A DNA stretch of 47,059 bases from Nitrospira sp. (GTDB lineage: Bacteria; Nitrospirota; Nitrospiria; Nitrospirales; Nitrospiraceae), in contig SWDG01000027.1 of assembly GCA_005116965.1 (NCBI GenBank), positions 68,501-115,559 of the forward strand, written 5' to 3'. The first letter of the stretch is position 1. Each line of letters opens with the position of its first letter. Below are positions 19,111 through 31,251 of this stretch, piece after piece. The notes beneath the pieces are model-generated. The model was not told where the DNA came from. It made no database searches and saw only the letters and a program-made list of their open reading frames with translations. The translations under genes and the position numbers were made by a program.

Positions 19111-20499
19111 TCATGATCCTGCGCCAGACTTCGGGAGTTGGGTCACGGTTGCGATGGAGGTGTGTAGAATTTCGACCATGCGTTTGAGTTCAGAAAGTGA
19201 TGTGCTGAGGGGTGGGATAAGCATCAGCACACTGCCGATCGGACGCAGCAGGAGTCCACGGCGTTGGGCTTCCATCGTCACCTTGTGGCCGACCCGCTCT
19301 TCAAGCGGATATGGTTTCTTTGTCTGTTTGTCTTGAACCAATTCGATCCCCACCATGAACCCTTGTTGTCTGATGTCTCCCACATGAGGCAGGTGCTGGA
19401 ATGGCTCAAGGAGTCGAGTCATTGCCTTGATTTTTGGCTGCAGTCGTACCAGCGTCTTCTCGCTTTTAAATATGTGGAGGTTCGCGAGCGCCAGGGCGCA
19501 TCCCAGCGGATTTCCGGTAAAACTGTGTCCATGAAAGAAGGTCTTAAATTCGTCGTAGGTGCCCAAAAATCCTTGATAAATTTCCTCGGTCGTGAGGGTC
19601 GCCGCAAGCGGCATATACCCGCCGGTGAGTCCCTTGCTGATCGCCATCAGATCCGGTGTGATCCTTTCATGCTCGCACGCGAACATCTTGCCGGTTCGCC
19701 CGAAACCCGTCGCGACTTCATCGGTGATCAAGAGGACGTTGTATTTTGTGCAAAGTTCTCGGACTCGGTTCAGATACCCGGCCGGCTGGGGAATCATACC
19801 GGCAGCCGCTTGCATCAGCGGTTCGATGATGAACCCGGCGAGTTCGCGATGACGACGTTTCAAGATTTGTTCAATTGGGTCGATGCACGCTATCTTGCAG
19901 GAGGGATAGGCGAGTTTGAGCGGGCAGCGGTAACAATAGGGTGGCTCTGCTGCCAGCGTTGGGAACAACAACGGTTTGAACCGAGAATGAAACAGCGCGA
20001 TATTGCCGACGCTCACGGCTCCAATCGTATCCCCGTGATACGCCATCTTGAGATGGAGAAAGGTATTTTTTCGACCGGCGTCAGGGTGACGCTGCTGCCA
20101 GTATTGGACGGCCATCTTCAGCGCGATTTCTACCGCCGTCGAACCGTTATCTGAATAGAAGACGCGCGTCAGCCCATTTGGTGCGATTCTGATCAGCTCG
20201 CGCGCCAACTCAATGGCCGGTGGGTTGGAGAGGCCAAGGAATGTCGAGTGGGCGATTTTATCGAGCTGTCGTTTTAAGGCGCGGTTCAGGATCGGATGGC
20301 GATGTCCATGGAGATTCACCCAGATAGACGAGGTCCCGTCCAGATATTTCTTCCCTTCCGTATCGATGAGGTAGGAACCCTTGCCACGCTCGATGATGAG
20401 CGGATCTTCCTGCTCCCATTCCTGCATCTGGGTAAACGGATGCCAGAGGTAGCGGCGGTCCCAGTTCCTGAGCTGCTTCGTAGAGGGTGGTCGAGTCAT
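19111..20499 (-). CDS. bioA: Adenosylmethionine-8-amino-7-oxononanoate aminotransferase
   Basis: BioA makes 7,8-diaminopelargonate in biotin synthesis using SAM as amino donor and PLP as cofactor. The 462-residue protein has RRYLWHPFTQMQEW at the start, YLDGTSSIWVNLHGH, YSDNGSTAVEIALKMAVQYW, MAYHGDTIGAVSVG, LITDEVATGFGRTGKMFA and the PLP lysine in MAISKGLTGGYMPLAAT. A Cys-rich segment (YCYRCPLK, SCKIACID) lies mid-protein. No other bio genes are adjacent. Immediately downstream lie the AAA/DUF4276 pair and a detached BioA-like tail. Confidence 0.93.
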   Translation of the reverse strand: MTRPPSTKQLRNWDRRYLWHPFTQMQEWEQEDPLIIERGKGSYLIDTEGKKYLDGTSSIWVNLHGHRHPILNRALKRQLDKIAHSTFLGLSNPPAIELARELIRIAPNGLTRVFYSDNGSTAVEIALKMAVQYWQQRHPDAGRKNTFLHLKMAYHGDTIGAVSVGNIALFHSRFKPLLFPTLAAEPPYCYRCPLKLAYPSCKIACIDPIEQILKRRHRELAGFIIEPLMQAAAGMIPQPAGYLNRVRELCTKYNVLLITDEVATGFGRTGKMFACEHERITPDLMAISKGLTGGYMPLAATLTTEEIYQGFLGTYDEFKTFFHGHSFTGNPLGCALALANLHIFKSEKTLVRLQPKIKAMTRLLEPFQHLPHVGDIRQQGFMVGIELVQDKQTKKPYPLEERVGHKVTMEAQRRGLLLRPIGSVLMLIPPLSTSLSELKRMVEILHTSIATVTQLPKSGAGS

Positions 20500-20606
20500 G
20501 ACTCCATGAAATATCGTCCGTCAATCCTGGGATTAGACTGGACGATCTGTGACTGACGCTTGACAACTCCCGATGGACGAGGGAGTGGCCTCGATGGCGG
20601 CGCGTG

Positions 20607-20635
20607 ATTATAGGTGTAGGCGATCTCTTTGACAA
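20607..20635 (-). promoter_or_regulatory. bioA promoter (divergent, shared -35)
   Basis: On the minus strand, TTGTCA (plus 20630-20635) and TATAAT (plus 20607-20612) are 17 nt apart. Transcription would start near 20600, giving bioA a ~100-nt leader. The -35 hexamer overlaps that of the lepA promoter by 5 bp. The 20500-20606 leader shows no further clear feature. Confidence 0.65.
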
Positions 20636-20657
20636 CCCAGGAAGCAGTTACTATAAT
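20629..20657 (+). promoter_or_regulatory. lepA operon promoter, perfect sigma-70 consensus
   Basis: TTGACA (20629-20634), a 17-nt spacer and TATAAT (20652-20657) match consensus at every position. The start is expected near 20664, leaving ~23 nt before the TTG start of lepA. Confidence 0.85.
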
Positions 20658-20686
20658 GAACCGATTTTTTACCAATGAGCTAGGAT

Positions 20687-22482
<1,796 letters not shown>

Positions 22483-22486
<4 letters not shown>

Positions 22487-23256
22487 GCCTCGATCAGAAT
22501 CCGAGAAATGTGGATAAGTTGCCAGGCGCTCCGCGCGGGGGAGGAGACCAGGCCGCGCTCACGGAGGCCAAACTCGCCGACAACACGGACCAATCGGGGC
22601 GGAAGTCTCTTGTCCGGGAATATGCGGAAGCGATCATCGTGGCGATGCTCCTGGCATTTGCCATCCGCGTGTTCGTCGTGCAGGCATTTAAGATTCCCTC
22701 AGGATCAATGATTCCGACCTTGCAAATCGGTGATCATATTTTGGTCAGTAAACTTTCCTATGGCCTGCAGTGGCCGACGGACTGCAAGGTGCTCTGGAGT
22801 TTCCCACCGCTCAATTGCTACACGTCCGAAACGGTCGTGACGTTCGGCAAGCCGCAGCGGGGCGATATCATCGTATTTCGGTTTCCCGAGGATGAAGAGA
22901 AAGATTTCATCAAGCGCATTGTCGGGCTGCCAGGGGATACCGTCCAACTCAAAAATAAGAGCGTCCTGGTGAACGGCCAGCCACTCGACGATAAAGCCTT
23001 TACGCAACGAATCGACCCCGGCGTCATCGACGGTACAATCAACCCCCGCGATAATTTTGGACCGGTGACGGTTCCGGAGGGATCATATTTCGTGATGGGC
23101 GATAATCGCGACCAAAGTCTGGACAGCCGGTTCTGGGGCTATGTGCGCGAAGAAAAGATTCGCGGGAGAGCGTTCCGTATCTATTGGTCCTGGAATGGGC
23201 AGGGAAATTGGACGGAGTGGGTCAGATGGGAACGATTCGGAAAGGCGATTCAATAA
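22483..23256 (+). CDS. lepB: Signal peptidase I
   Basis: LepB removes signal peptides from exported proteins with a Ser/Lys dyad on the outer face of the inner membrane. One N-terminal transmembrane segment ([17 protein letters not shown]) precedes the serine motif [11 protein letters not shown], the lysine motif [11 protein letters not shown] and the box [14 protein letters not shown]. Between the serine and lysine boxes an insert contains two cysteines (DCKVLW, NCYTSE) that could form a periplasmic disulphide. The ATG overlaps the lepA stop by 4 nt (ATGA). Confidence 0.95.
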
Positions 23257-24293
23257 CGAAACGCAGCGCCGCGTCTCTTCCGAGTGTAGACTCGAATGGG
23301 AAGGGTGATGCGTTGTCGCCCAAGGCGCTCCGGCAGTATCTTCAGCGATTTCCGCAGGCATCGATCCTCGTTGTCGGCGACCTCATTCTCGATCACTATG
23401 TAATGGGACGGGTCAGCCGGATTTCCCCAGAAGCTCCGGTTCCGGTGGTTCATGTCGAGTCGGAATCTCTCCGGCTTGGTGGGGCGGCGAATGTGTTCAA
23501 CAATATCTTAGCGCTTGGAGGAAAGGCCGATCTCTGCGGTGTGATCGGGTCGGATGAAAGCGGGCGCCTGTTGATGAAGGAGCTCGGCAACAAACGATCA
23601 AGCCGCGGGGGGGTGGTGATCGATCATGATCGCCCGACGACCAGAAAAAGCCGGGTGATCGCGCATAACCAGCAGATTGTGCGGTATGACATCGAGGGGC
23701 GAAGCGAACTGAAAGTCGCGCTGCGGCAAAAGATTCTCCGGTATGTGGAGTCACGGATTCGAGAGTTGTCCTGTATCGTGGTGTCGGACTATGCCAAGGG
23801 AGTCGTGTCGCCGGCACTCATGTCTGACCTCATACGTCTTGCTGCGTTGCGGAAGGTTCCGGTCATTGTCGATCCGAAGGTCGAACATTTCAGCTACTAC
23901 AAAGGCGTCACCGTGCTGACGCCGAATCATCTTGAAGCGGCTCAAGCCTCCGGGTTGCACGGCGACGGTGACCAGACAATCGACGAAGCCGGCGCGATGA
24001 TTCGGCAGCGTCTCGGATGTCAGTCTGTCCTGATTACACGCGGTGAAAAAGGCATGAGCTTGTATGAGCGCAACGGCGCGTCGTGGCATTTGCCGACGAA
24101 GGCCCGGCAGGTCTACGACGTCACCGGTGCAGGAGATACGGTCATCGGAACCTTGGCACTGGCACTGGCGGCTGGAGCAAGCATCAAGACCGGAGCGGTC
24201 ATGGCGAACTATGCGGCAGGAATCGTGGTGGGCATGGTCGGCACCGCGACGGTCTCGCCGAAACAGTTGTCCGAGGCGTTTGGAGATGAATAA
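23226..24293 (+). CDS. rfaE1: D-glycero-beta-D-manno-heptose-7-phosphate kinase (RfaE/HldE domain 1)
   Basis: A PfkB/ribokinase-fold kinase that phosphorylates heptose-7-phosphate at C1 for ADP-heptose and LPS inner core synthesis. Motifs are ILVVGDLILDHYVMGRVSRI, LRLGGAANVFNNI, DYAKGVVSP, VIVDPK and the catalytic DVTGAGDTVIGTL. Only the kinase domain is present; the HldE cytidylyl/adenylyl half is absent, so a separate RfaE2 is expected elsewhere. The start is uncertain. ATG 23226 overlaps lepB by 31 nt, while TTG 23313, with AAGGG 7 nt upstream, would give the ~326 residues more typical of this domain. Confidence 0.88.
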   Translation: MGTIRKGDSITKRSAASLPSVDSNGKGDALSPKALRQYLQRFPQASILVVGDLILDHYVMGRVSRISPEAPVPVVHVESESLRLGGAANVFNNILALGGKADLCGVIGSDESGRLLMKELGNKRSSRGGVVIDHDRPTTRKSRVIAHNQQIVRYDIEGRSELKVALRQKILRYVESRIRELSCIVVSDYAKGVVSPALMSDLIRLAALRKVPVIVDPKVEHFSYYKGVTVLTPNHLEAAQASGLHGDGDQTIDEAGAMIRQRLGCQSVLITRGEKGMSLYERNGASWHLPTKARQVYDVTGAGDTVIGTLALALAAGASIKTGAVMANYAAGIVVGMVGTATVSPKQLSEAFGDE

Positions 24294-25086
24294 GGGGTCA
24301 CGGTCTGTCACGGTTGTGATTCCAGCCCGATATGGTTCGTCACGGTTCCCGGGCAAGCCGCTCGTCGAGCTGAACGGGAAGCCGATGATTCAACATGTCT
24401 ATGAGCGAGCTGTGGCCTGCCGCTCGGTTTCGAGCGTACTGGTTGCGACCGATGATGAGCGCATCAAGCAAGCCGTCGAAGCGTTTGGTGGACGTGTGGT
24501 GCTTGTCGCCGGTGACTATCGGACGGGGACAGACCGCGTCGCGGCAGTGGCCCGCATGTTTGCGGGAGAGTACTTTTTGGACTTACAGGGCGATGAGATT
24601 CCACTGAACTCCGAATTGTTGACCGATCTTATTGAGCCGTTTCTTGCAAGCGGCGTCGGCATAGGGACGCTGAAGCGGGTCATGGACCATAGAGAGGATC
24701 TTCACAATTCCGCAGTGGTCAAAGTCGTCACCGATGTCCGCGGCGACGCGCTCTACTTTTCACGAGCTCCGATCCCGTTCGTTCGTGACGATTCGGAACG
24801 GCAGGCGATTGCTGGACTCCACTATATCCATCTGGGATTATATATCTATACGAAAGAGACCTTGCTTCGATTTGCGGCCTTGCCGACCAGTCGTTTGGAA
24901 GATGCCGAAAAGCTAGAACAGCTCCGTGCGTTGGACCATGGGATTCCCATCCGGGTGTGGGAAACCAAACATGCCTCGTTGCGAGTTGACCGTCCTGAAG
25001 ACGTGTCGGATGTCGCGGAACGTCTGCAGCAATACGAGGTTGTCAGGCGTGAGTTGCAGAATAGTGGGGTATTTTTTAAGCGATGA
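24286..25086 (+). CDS. kdsB: 3-deoxy-manno-octulosonate cytidylyltransferase (CMP-Kdo synthetase)
   Basis: KdsB activates Kdo with CTP for transfer to lipid A. The 266-residue protein starts SVTVVIPARYGSSRFPGKPL, the nucleotide-binding loop, then has VLVATDDERI, RTGTDRVAAVA, FLDLQGDEI, YFSRAPIPF, HLGLYIYTKETL and LEDAEKLEQLRALDHG. It overlaps the kinase by 8 nt. The next gene, pyrG, makes its CTP substrate. Confidence 0.95.
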   Translation: MNKGSRSVTVVIPARYGSSRFPGKPLVELNGKPMIQHVYERAVACRSVSSVLVATDDERIKQAVEAFGGRVVLVAGDYRTGTDRVAAVARMFAGEYFLDLQGDEIPLNSELLTDLIEPFLASGVGIGTLKRVMDHREDLHNSAVVKVVTDVRGDALYFSRAPIPFVRDDSERQAIAGLHYIHLGLYIYTKETLLRFAALPTSRLEDAEKLEQLRALDHGIPIRVWETKHASLRVDRPEDVSDVAERLQQYEVVRRELQNSGVFFKR

Positions 25087-25135
25087 GCGGCATAGTCGAA
25101 TTGGAGTGCTCTGACGTCCAACAGAGGGGACAGCT

Positions 25136-26737
<1,602 letters not shown>

Positions 26738-26746
26738 TTGTAGGCC

Positions 26747-27574
26747 ATGGCACAACTCGTCGAAATCGGTTCCTTCAAGGTCGGTCAGGGACAGCGTCCG
26801 TTTCTGATTGCCGGGCCTTGTGTAATCGAGAGCGAGCAGCTGGTGATGGACACGGCGGGCCATGTTGCGGATATTGCGAAGTCACTGGGAATCCCGTACA
26901 TCTTCAAGTCATCCTTCGATAAGGCCAACCGAACATCGATTACCTCGTTCCGTGGTCCTGGGATTGAAAAGGGCTTGGCGATACTCAAGAAAGTTAAGGA
27001 CCACTTTGCTGTGCCTGTGTTGACCGACGTGCATACGGAAGAGCAGGCGACCGAAGCCGGGAAGGTAGTGGATGTCCTTCAAATTCCGGCCTTTCTCTGT
27101 CGGCAGACGGATTTGCTGATTGCCGCTGCAAAGACAGGAAAAGTCGTGAACGTGAAGAAGGGGCAATTTCTCTCGCCGATAGAAATGGGCAATGCGGTCA
27201 AAAAAGTCGAAGAATGCGGAAGCCGTCGACTTCTGCTCACCGAGCGCGGGTCGTCATTCGGCTACAACAATCTTGTTGTGGATATGAGATCCTTTCCTCT
27301 TATGAGAAGTTTTGGGTATCCTGTCGTCTTCGATGCGACGCACAGCGTTCAGCTGCCAGGTGGTGGTGGGACAAAATCCAGTGGCCAGAGAGAATTTGTC
27401 GAGCCGTTGGCCTGCGCTGCAGCCGGAGCGGGTGTCGATGGATTCTTCATGGAAGTCCATCCAAATCCAGACGAGGCGCTGTCTGATGGGCCTAATATGG
27501 TCCCATTACATCAACTCAAGTCCTTGCTGGAACGGGTTCTACGCATATGCGACGCAGCCAAGCCGAGAAGCTGA
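26747..27574 (+). CDS. kdsA: 3-deoxy-D-manno-octulosonate 8-phosphate synthase
   Basis: KdsA condenses arabinose-5-phosphate with phosphoenolpyruvate to Kdo-8-phosphate. Diagnostic segments are [83 protein letters not shown] and [18 protein letters not shown]. Length (275) is typical. Metal-dependent and metal-independent forms differ at a Cys/Asn near the N-terminus; the residue in [11 protein letters not shown] alone does not settle this. It follows pyrG by 9 nt. Confidence 0.96.
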   Translation: MAQLVEIGSFKVGQGQRPFLIAGPCVIESEQLVMDTAGHVADIAKSLGIPYIFKSSFDKANRTSITSFRGPGIEKGLAILKKVKDHFAVPVLTDVHTEEQATEAGKVVDVLQIPAFLCRQTDLLIAAAKTGKVVNVKKGQFLSPIEMGNAVKKVEECGSRRLLLTERGSSFGYNNLVVDMRSFPLMRSFGYPVVFDATHSVQLPGGGGTKSSGQREFVEPLACAAAGAGVDGFFMEVHPNPDEALSDGPNMVPLHQLKSLLERVLRICDAAKPRS

Positions 27575-27657
27575 AACCTTCCGTGCGGCGCGGGCACTCT
27601 ACGACGGTGAAGGCAGCTAATCGCGTCGCGAAGGTTGCGAAAAGGCGAAGTGAAACT

Positions 27658-28665
27658 ATGACTGTGAAGCCATCTGGCCGAGATTCGAAAATTTCAAAAA
27701 TAGAAGAGAGTCTGGCCGACGGAAGGCGCGTGCTCGAAATCGAAGCGCGAGCCGTCCAATCGCTTGTGGACCGCTTAGATGCCAAGTTCGCAAAGGCGGT
27801 GCAGTTGCTTGTTCAGTGTAAGGGAAAGGTCGTCGTGTCGGGCATGGGGAAGTCCGGCTTGATCGGTCAAAAAATCGCCGCGACGCTCGCCAGCACCGGC
27901 ACGTCGTCGTTTTTTTTGCATCCCGCCGAAGGCGTGCACGGAGATCTGGGCATGTTGGCGAGACGCGATGCGTTGGTCGCGATTTCCAATAGCGGCGAGA
28001 CGCAGGAGTTGCTGCAATTGCTTCCGTTTGTGAAACGGCTCGGTATTCCGGTGATCGGGCTCACAGGACGAATGAACTCCACCTTGGCGAAGAATTCCGA
28101 TGTCGCGCTTGATGTGTCGGTCCAGGAAGAGGCTTGCCCGATGGGGTTGGCTCCAACCGCCAGCACGACTGCCACATTGGCGTTGGGCGATGCGCTGGCC
28201 GTAGCCCTGCTACAGAAACGGGAATTCAAGGAAGAAGATTTTGCCCGATTCCATCCAGGCGGTACGTTGGGGCGTCGGCTGCTGGTGAAGGTGAAGGACC
28301 TTATGCATGCCGATTCGGAGATGCCGATGGTCCAAGCCACGGTCGGTGGGATGGCGGCCATGCTGGAAATGACGGCGAAAAAGCTCGGCATGACCACGGT
28401 CGTGGATCAGGAGGGATTGCTCGTCGGCGTGATTACCGACGGCGACTTACGGCGGTTTATTCAACGGGGAATCGATCTGGTCAATACAACCGCGCAAGAG
28501 CTGGCTACTACGAATCCCAAGTCCATTGGGCCGGACGAACTGGCGGCCAAAGCTGTCGAGATGATGGAGCGATTTTCAATCACGACTCTGGTGGTCACCG
28601 AGAATGAGCGGAATATCCGTGGGGTCATTCATTTACATGACTTGTTAAAAAACGGAATCGTGTAG
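27658..28665 (+). CDS. kdsD: D-arabinose-5-phosphate isomerase (SIS + two CBS domains)
   Basis: It supplies arabinose-5-phosphate for KdsA from ribulose-5-phosphate. The SIS domain has VVVSGMGKSGLIGQKIAATL, STGTSSFFLHPAEGVHGDLG, AISNSGETQEL and CPMGLAPTASTTATLALGDA. Two CBS domains follow (from HADSEMPMV and from TTNPKSIGPDEL), with GVITDGDLRRFI. ATG 27658 yields 335 residues, near the usual ~328; the frame extends back to ATG 27547 inside kdsA, adding a basic tail not expected in the family. No strong ribosome site marks either start. Confidence 0.92.
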   Translation: MTVKPSGRDSKISKIEESLADGRRVLEIEARAVQSLVDRLDAKFAKAVQLLVQCKGKVVVSGMGKSGLIGQKIAATLASTGTSSFFLHPAEGVHGDLGMLARRDALVAISNSGETQELLQLLPFVKRLGIPVIGLTGRMNSTLAKNSDVALDVSVQEEACPMGLAPTASTTATLALGDALAVALLQKREFKEEDFARFHPGGTLGRRLLVKVKDLMHADSEMPMVQATVGGMAAMLEMTAKKLGMTTVVDQEGLLVGVITDGDLRRFIQRGIDLVNTTAQELATTNPKSIGPDELAAKAVEMMERFSITTLVVTENERNIRGVIHLHDLLKNGIV

Positions 28666-28680
28666 GAGACGAATCGGACG

Positions 28681-29277
28681 ATGAACCGCGTTCTGGCAAT
28701 GTGGCGAGAGATAGGAGCCGAGTCGCTCAATCTGCCCAATCTCCTGACGCTCATCCGCATTCTCTTGATCCCGGTCTTCATCATTCTCTTCGTCAACCCA
28801 ACGCCTGATCAGTCGTTGGCGGCGGCGATTGTCTTTACCGTTGCGGCGGTGACGGATATGTTGGACGGCTACATCGCCCGCCGAACCGGTCAGGTGACGA
28901 AGCTCGGCAAACTGCTCGATCCGATCGCGGACAAACTCCTGGTGTTGTCGGCGCTGATACTTCTCATGAACGTAGATCGGGTCAGCGCGTTGGTCGCGTT
29001 GCTGATTATCGGGCGAGAAGTGGCGGTGACGGGAATCCGTGCCATTGCTGCGAGCGAAGGGATGATCATTGCGGCGGAGACGACCGGTAAGTATAAGATG
29101 GCGCTCCAAGTCGTGGCCATCATCTTATTGATTTTGGAAGGGACAGGGCTCTCAGCACTCGGCAATATGCACTTAGCCGGCACCGTCACATTGTATTTAT
29201 CACTGGTGCTGGGTTATCTCTCCGGTGGCCAGTATGTATGGAGCTTCTGGAAGCAGGTCGTCGCCAAAGGATTGTAG
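28681..29277 (+). CDS. pgsA: CDP-diacylglycerol-glycerol-3-phosphate 3-phosphatidyltransferase
   Basis: PgsA makes phosphatidylglycerol phosphate, the precursor of PG and cardiolipin. The CDP-alcohol phosphotransferase signature DG..AR........G...D...D is complete in MLDGYIARRTGQVTKLGKLL followed by DPIADKL. NLLTLIRILLIPVFIILF forms the first membrane helix, and several more follow. At 198 residues it is normal. It is the last gene of the lepA transcript, and a repeat element begins at its stop codon. Confidence 0.93.
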   Translation: MNRVLAMWREIGAESLNLPNLLTLIRILLIPVFIILFVNPTPDQSLAAAIVFTVAAVTDMLDGYIARRTGQVTKLGKLLDPIADKLLVLSALILLMNVDRVSALVALLIIGREVAVTGIRAIAASEGMIIAAETTGKYKMALQVVAIILLILEGTGLSALGNMHLAGTVTLYLSLVLGYLSGGQYVWSFWKQVVAKGL

Positions 29278-29516
29278 ACAGGATGTTGAAACGAGACCCC
29301 AGCTTTGTTCTCGCATCGTTCAGACCCTCAACATACCCACTCGGGAGAGAGCTGCTCCGGCTGCTCGGGGTGGGTGGGTGAGAAAGATTATGCCTCGGCC
29401 CCTTAAGACACGGGGCGCTCACCATCTCGCGCCCGTCCGCAAACATGAGGCTCCTTATTCGTCGCCTCGCGGACCTCGCTGCGGCCTCGCTGTATGTCTC
29501 GTTTGAACATCCTGTC
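29277..29516. mobile_element. MITE-like element with 21-bp terminal inverted repeats
   Basis: GACAGGATGTTGAAACGAGAC (29277-29297) is the reverse complement of GTCTCGTTTGAACATCCTGTC (29496-29516) except for one base, i.e. 20 of 21. The 240-bp interior has no convincing coding capacity and contains GC-rich repeats such as CCTCGCGGACCTCGCTGCGGCC. The left end begins at the last base of the pgsA stop codon. Without a transposase this would be a non-autonomous element mobilised in trans, or a transcribed long hairpin. Target-site duplication is not evident. Confidence 0.55.
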
Positions 29517-29581
29517 GTACATTGGATTGGACTCCTCCATCAACTTTCTTCGGCAGTAACTGTCACCAAGACGAGCCTGAC

Positions 29582-30454
29582 ATGGGTTTAGAATCCAGGG
29601 CCGTCCGCCGAGCGCTACTCACACCGCCAATCATTGCCTGTACCAGTCTCCTCTTTCTTGTTACAGCTTGCACAGAGAACGGAACGCCTCCTCAGTTAGA
29701 ATCTTTTGCATATCCGAGTGCTTCGACGTCGACCCGATGTGAAACGGGTGCACGAGCTGGACTCACAGGCGCGACCGATGGGAAAGTCTCCGTTGACGGC
29801 ATTCGGTATATGGTTCGGACGCCCTCGAACTACGATTCCACATTCGCACATCCGCTCTTGATGGTCTACGCTCCGGCTGGGCAGAGTCGCTGGACGTCCG
29901 AGCGTCTCACAGGCCTTACGACTGCAGCGACCGGAGCCGGATTTGTCGTGGTCTATGCCGATCATAAGCCATTGAATATTTCGACCATTGAACAGCTTGG
30001 AGCCATTCCCGGTTTAGTGGCAAAGGAATGGTGCGTCGATGAGAGCAGGGTATCCGCCACCGGTCATTCAGACGGGGGCACGGCATCCCTGATGCTGGCT
30101 GTGATTGAGAAGACGAAAACAGTGCCTGCCACAATCGCGCCGAGTGCTGCTGGGATAACCGACAAAGACCTTGAGGCGTATCAATGCCGCGCTCCAATCC
30201 CGGTCATGATCATGCACGGCAAGAACGACAAGCTGTTTCCAGGCTGGGGGGTTCAAACGTCAGCCTGGTGGGCGGGCTGTAATCACTGTGATGTGACGAA
30301 TATGAAATCAGTGGAAGGAGGCTGTCGCGCGTATCAAGGCTGTGCCTCAGGCGGTGCAACGCTCTACTGTGAGGGGACGGGCAGCCATCGAGATTGGCCG
30401 AATCTGAATCGAGTGATGCTGGAGTTCTTTACGCATCCAGAGAAGTTTCAGTGA
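29582..30454 (+). CDS. Lipoprotein alpha/beta hydrolase, PHB-depolymerase/feruloyl-esterase-like
   Basis: The signal peptide ends SLLFLVTAC, a lipobox, implying a membrane-anchored exported enzyme. The CE1/PHB-depolymerase-like fold shows VDGIRYMVRTP, the nucleophile in ATGHSDGGTAS, the acid in MHGKNDKLFPG and the histidine in GTGSHRDWPN. Many cysteines (CNHCDV, GGCRAYQGCAS) suggest disulphides. The substrate (polyester, feruloyl ester or other) cannot be told. ATG 29582 fits the signal peptide; the frame opens at a TTG 60 nt earlier. No obvious operon partner. Confidence 0.72.
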   Translation: MGLESRAVRRALLTPPIIACTSLLFLVTACTENGTPPQLESFAYPSASTSTRCETGARAGLTGATDGKVSVDGIRYMVRTPSNYDSTFAHPLLMVYAPAGQSRWTSERLTGLTTAATGAGFVVVYADHKPLNISTIEQLGAIPGLVAKEWCVDESRVSATGHSDGGTASLMLAVIEKTKTVPATIAPSAAGITDKDLEAYQCRAPIPVMIMHGKNDKLFPGWGVQTSAWWAGCNHCDVTNMKSVEGGCRAYQGCASGGATLYCEGTGSHRDWPNLNRVMLEFFTHPEKFQ

Positions 30455-30525
30455 AGTCTGTCAGTAGGCTCCTCCATCAGTCGGACCTCACCTTGTGTCC
30501 CTGTCATAGCTGTGATAATCCGTTC

Positions 30526-30569
30526 GCCCTGAGTCCTTCGACTGGCCCAGGATAGATTTGTCGAAGGGC
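30526..30569. repeat. REP-like palindrome
   Basis: CCTTCGAC (30535-30542) and GTCGAAGG (30560-30567) form an 8-bp stem with a 17-nt loop, flanked by GCCCT and GGGC. The CCCTGAG...CCTTCGAC...GTCGAAGGGC wording resembles the dispersed intergenic palindromes seen in many genomes. It is the only such copy I noticed in this window. Confidence 0.4.
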
Positions 30570-30602
30570 TTACCGTAATCGTAATTCTCGGACTCTATTA
30601 GG

Positions 30603-31205
30603 ATGGAACAACAAGGACTCATCGCTGGGCTCTCGATCATCGGATATCTTCTAGGAGCTGTCCCGTTTGGCGTCGTCATCTCAAAAGCGATGGGCTTGCC
30701 TGATCCGCGCACGGTCGGGAGCAAGAACGTCGGATTTACGAATGTCCTCCGTGTGTCGGGCAAGACGCCCGGCATCCTCACCTTGATTGGGGATATGGGT
30801 AAGGGATGGGTAATGGGCTTCGCTGCGACGCAGCTGTTGCAGGATGAATGGGCCATCCTACTCGTCGCGCTCGCTCCATTTCTGGGCCATCTCTTTTCGC
30901 CGTTTCTTGGATTCAAAGGAGGCAAGGGTGTCGCCACGGCGCTCGGTTCTGTTCTTGGGGTTGCACCGCTGATCGGACTGTTGCTGCTGCTGGCCTGGAT
31001 TGGAGCGGTGGCTCTCTGGCGCTACTCGTCCGGTGGTGCGCTCACTGCCTTTGGACTCTTTCCCGTCCTTGCTGCATCTCTTCGACCGACGGCTCCCTTT
31101 GCTTTGTTCTCCGTGCTGGTGACAAGTCTCATTGTGATCAAGCACAAGGGGAATATTGAACGGTTGTGGAAGGGGACGGAGAGTAGGATCGGGCAGCGCG
31201 GCTGA
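30603..31205 (+). CDS. plsY: Glycerol-3-phosphate acyltransferase PlsY
   Basis: PlsY transfers acyl groups from acyl-phosphate to glycerol-3-phosphate, the first step of phospholipid synthesis. The 200-residue membrane protein shows motif 1 GSKNVGFTNVLR (the common form is GSGNxGATNxxR), motif 2 LIGDMGKGW and motif 3 FLGFKGGKGVATALG. Five hydrophobic helices surround them. The ATG has TAGG directly abutting it, a poor ribosome site. It could be read alone. Confidence 0.9.
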   Translation: MEQQGLIAGLSIIGYLLGAVPFGVVISKAMGLPDPRTVGSKNVGFTNVLRVSGKTPGILTLIGDMGKGWVMGFAATQLLQDEWAILLVALAPFLGHLFSPFLGFKGGKGVATALGSVLGVAPLIGLLLLLAWIGAVALWRYSSGGALTAFGLFPVLAASLRPTAPFALFSVLVTSLIVIKHKGNIERLWKGTESRIGQRG

Positions 31206-31251
31206 TCCTCTGTGCTCGCCCACCGCGCACGCAGGATCCATCAGACGTACA

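Noticed and set aside
19264-20154. Plus-strand open frame of 296 codons opposite bioA
   Set aside because: Fully antisense to conserved BioA motifs, with no ribosome site or known domain.
29225-29506. Small protein genes inside the MITE-like element (both strands)
   Set aside because: The frames overlap the terminal repeats, are low complexity and lack start signals. They are probably repeat-derived.
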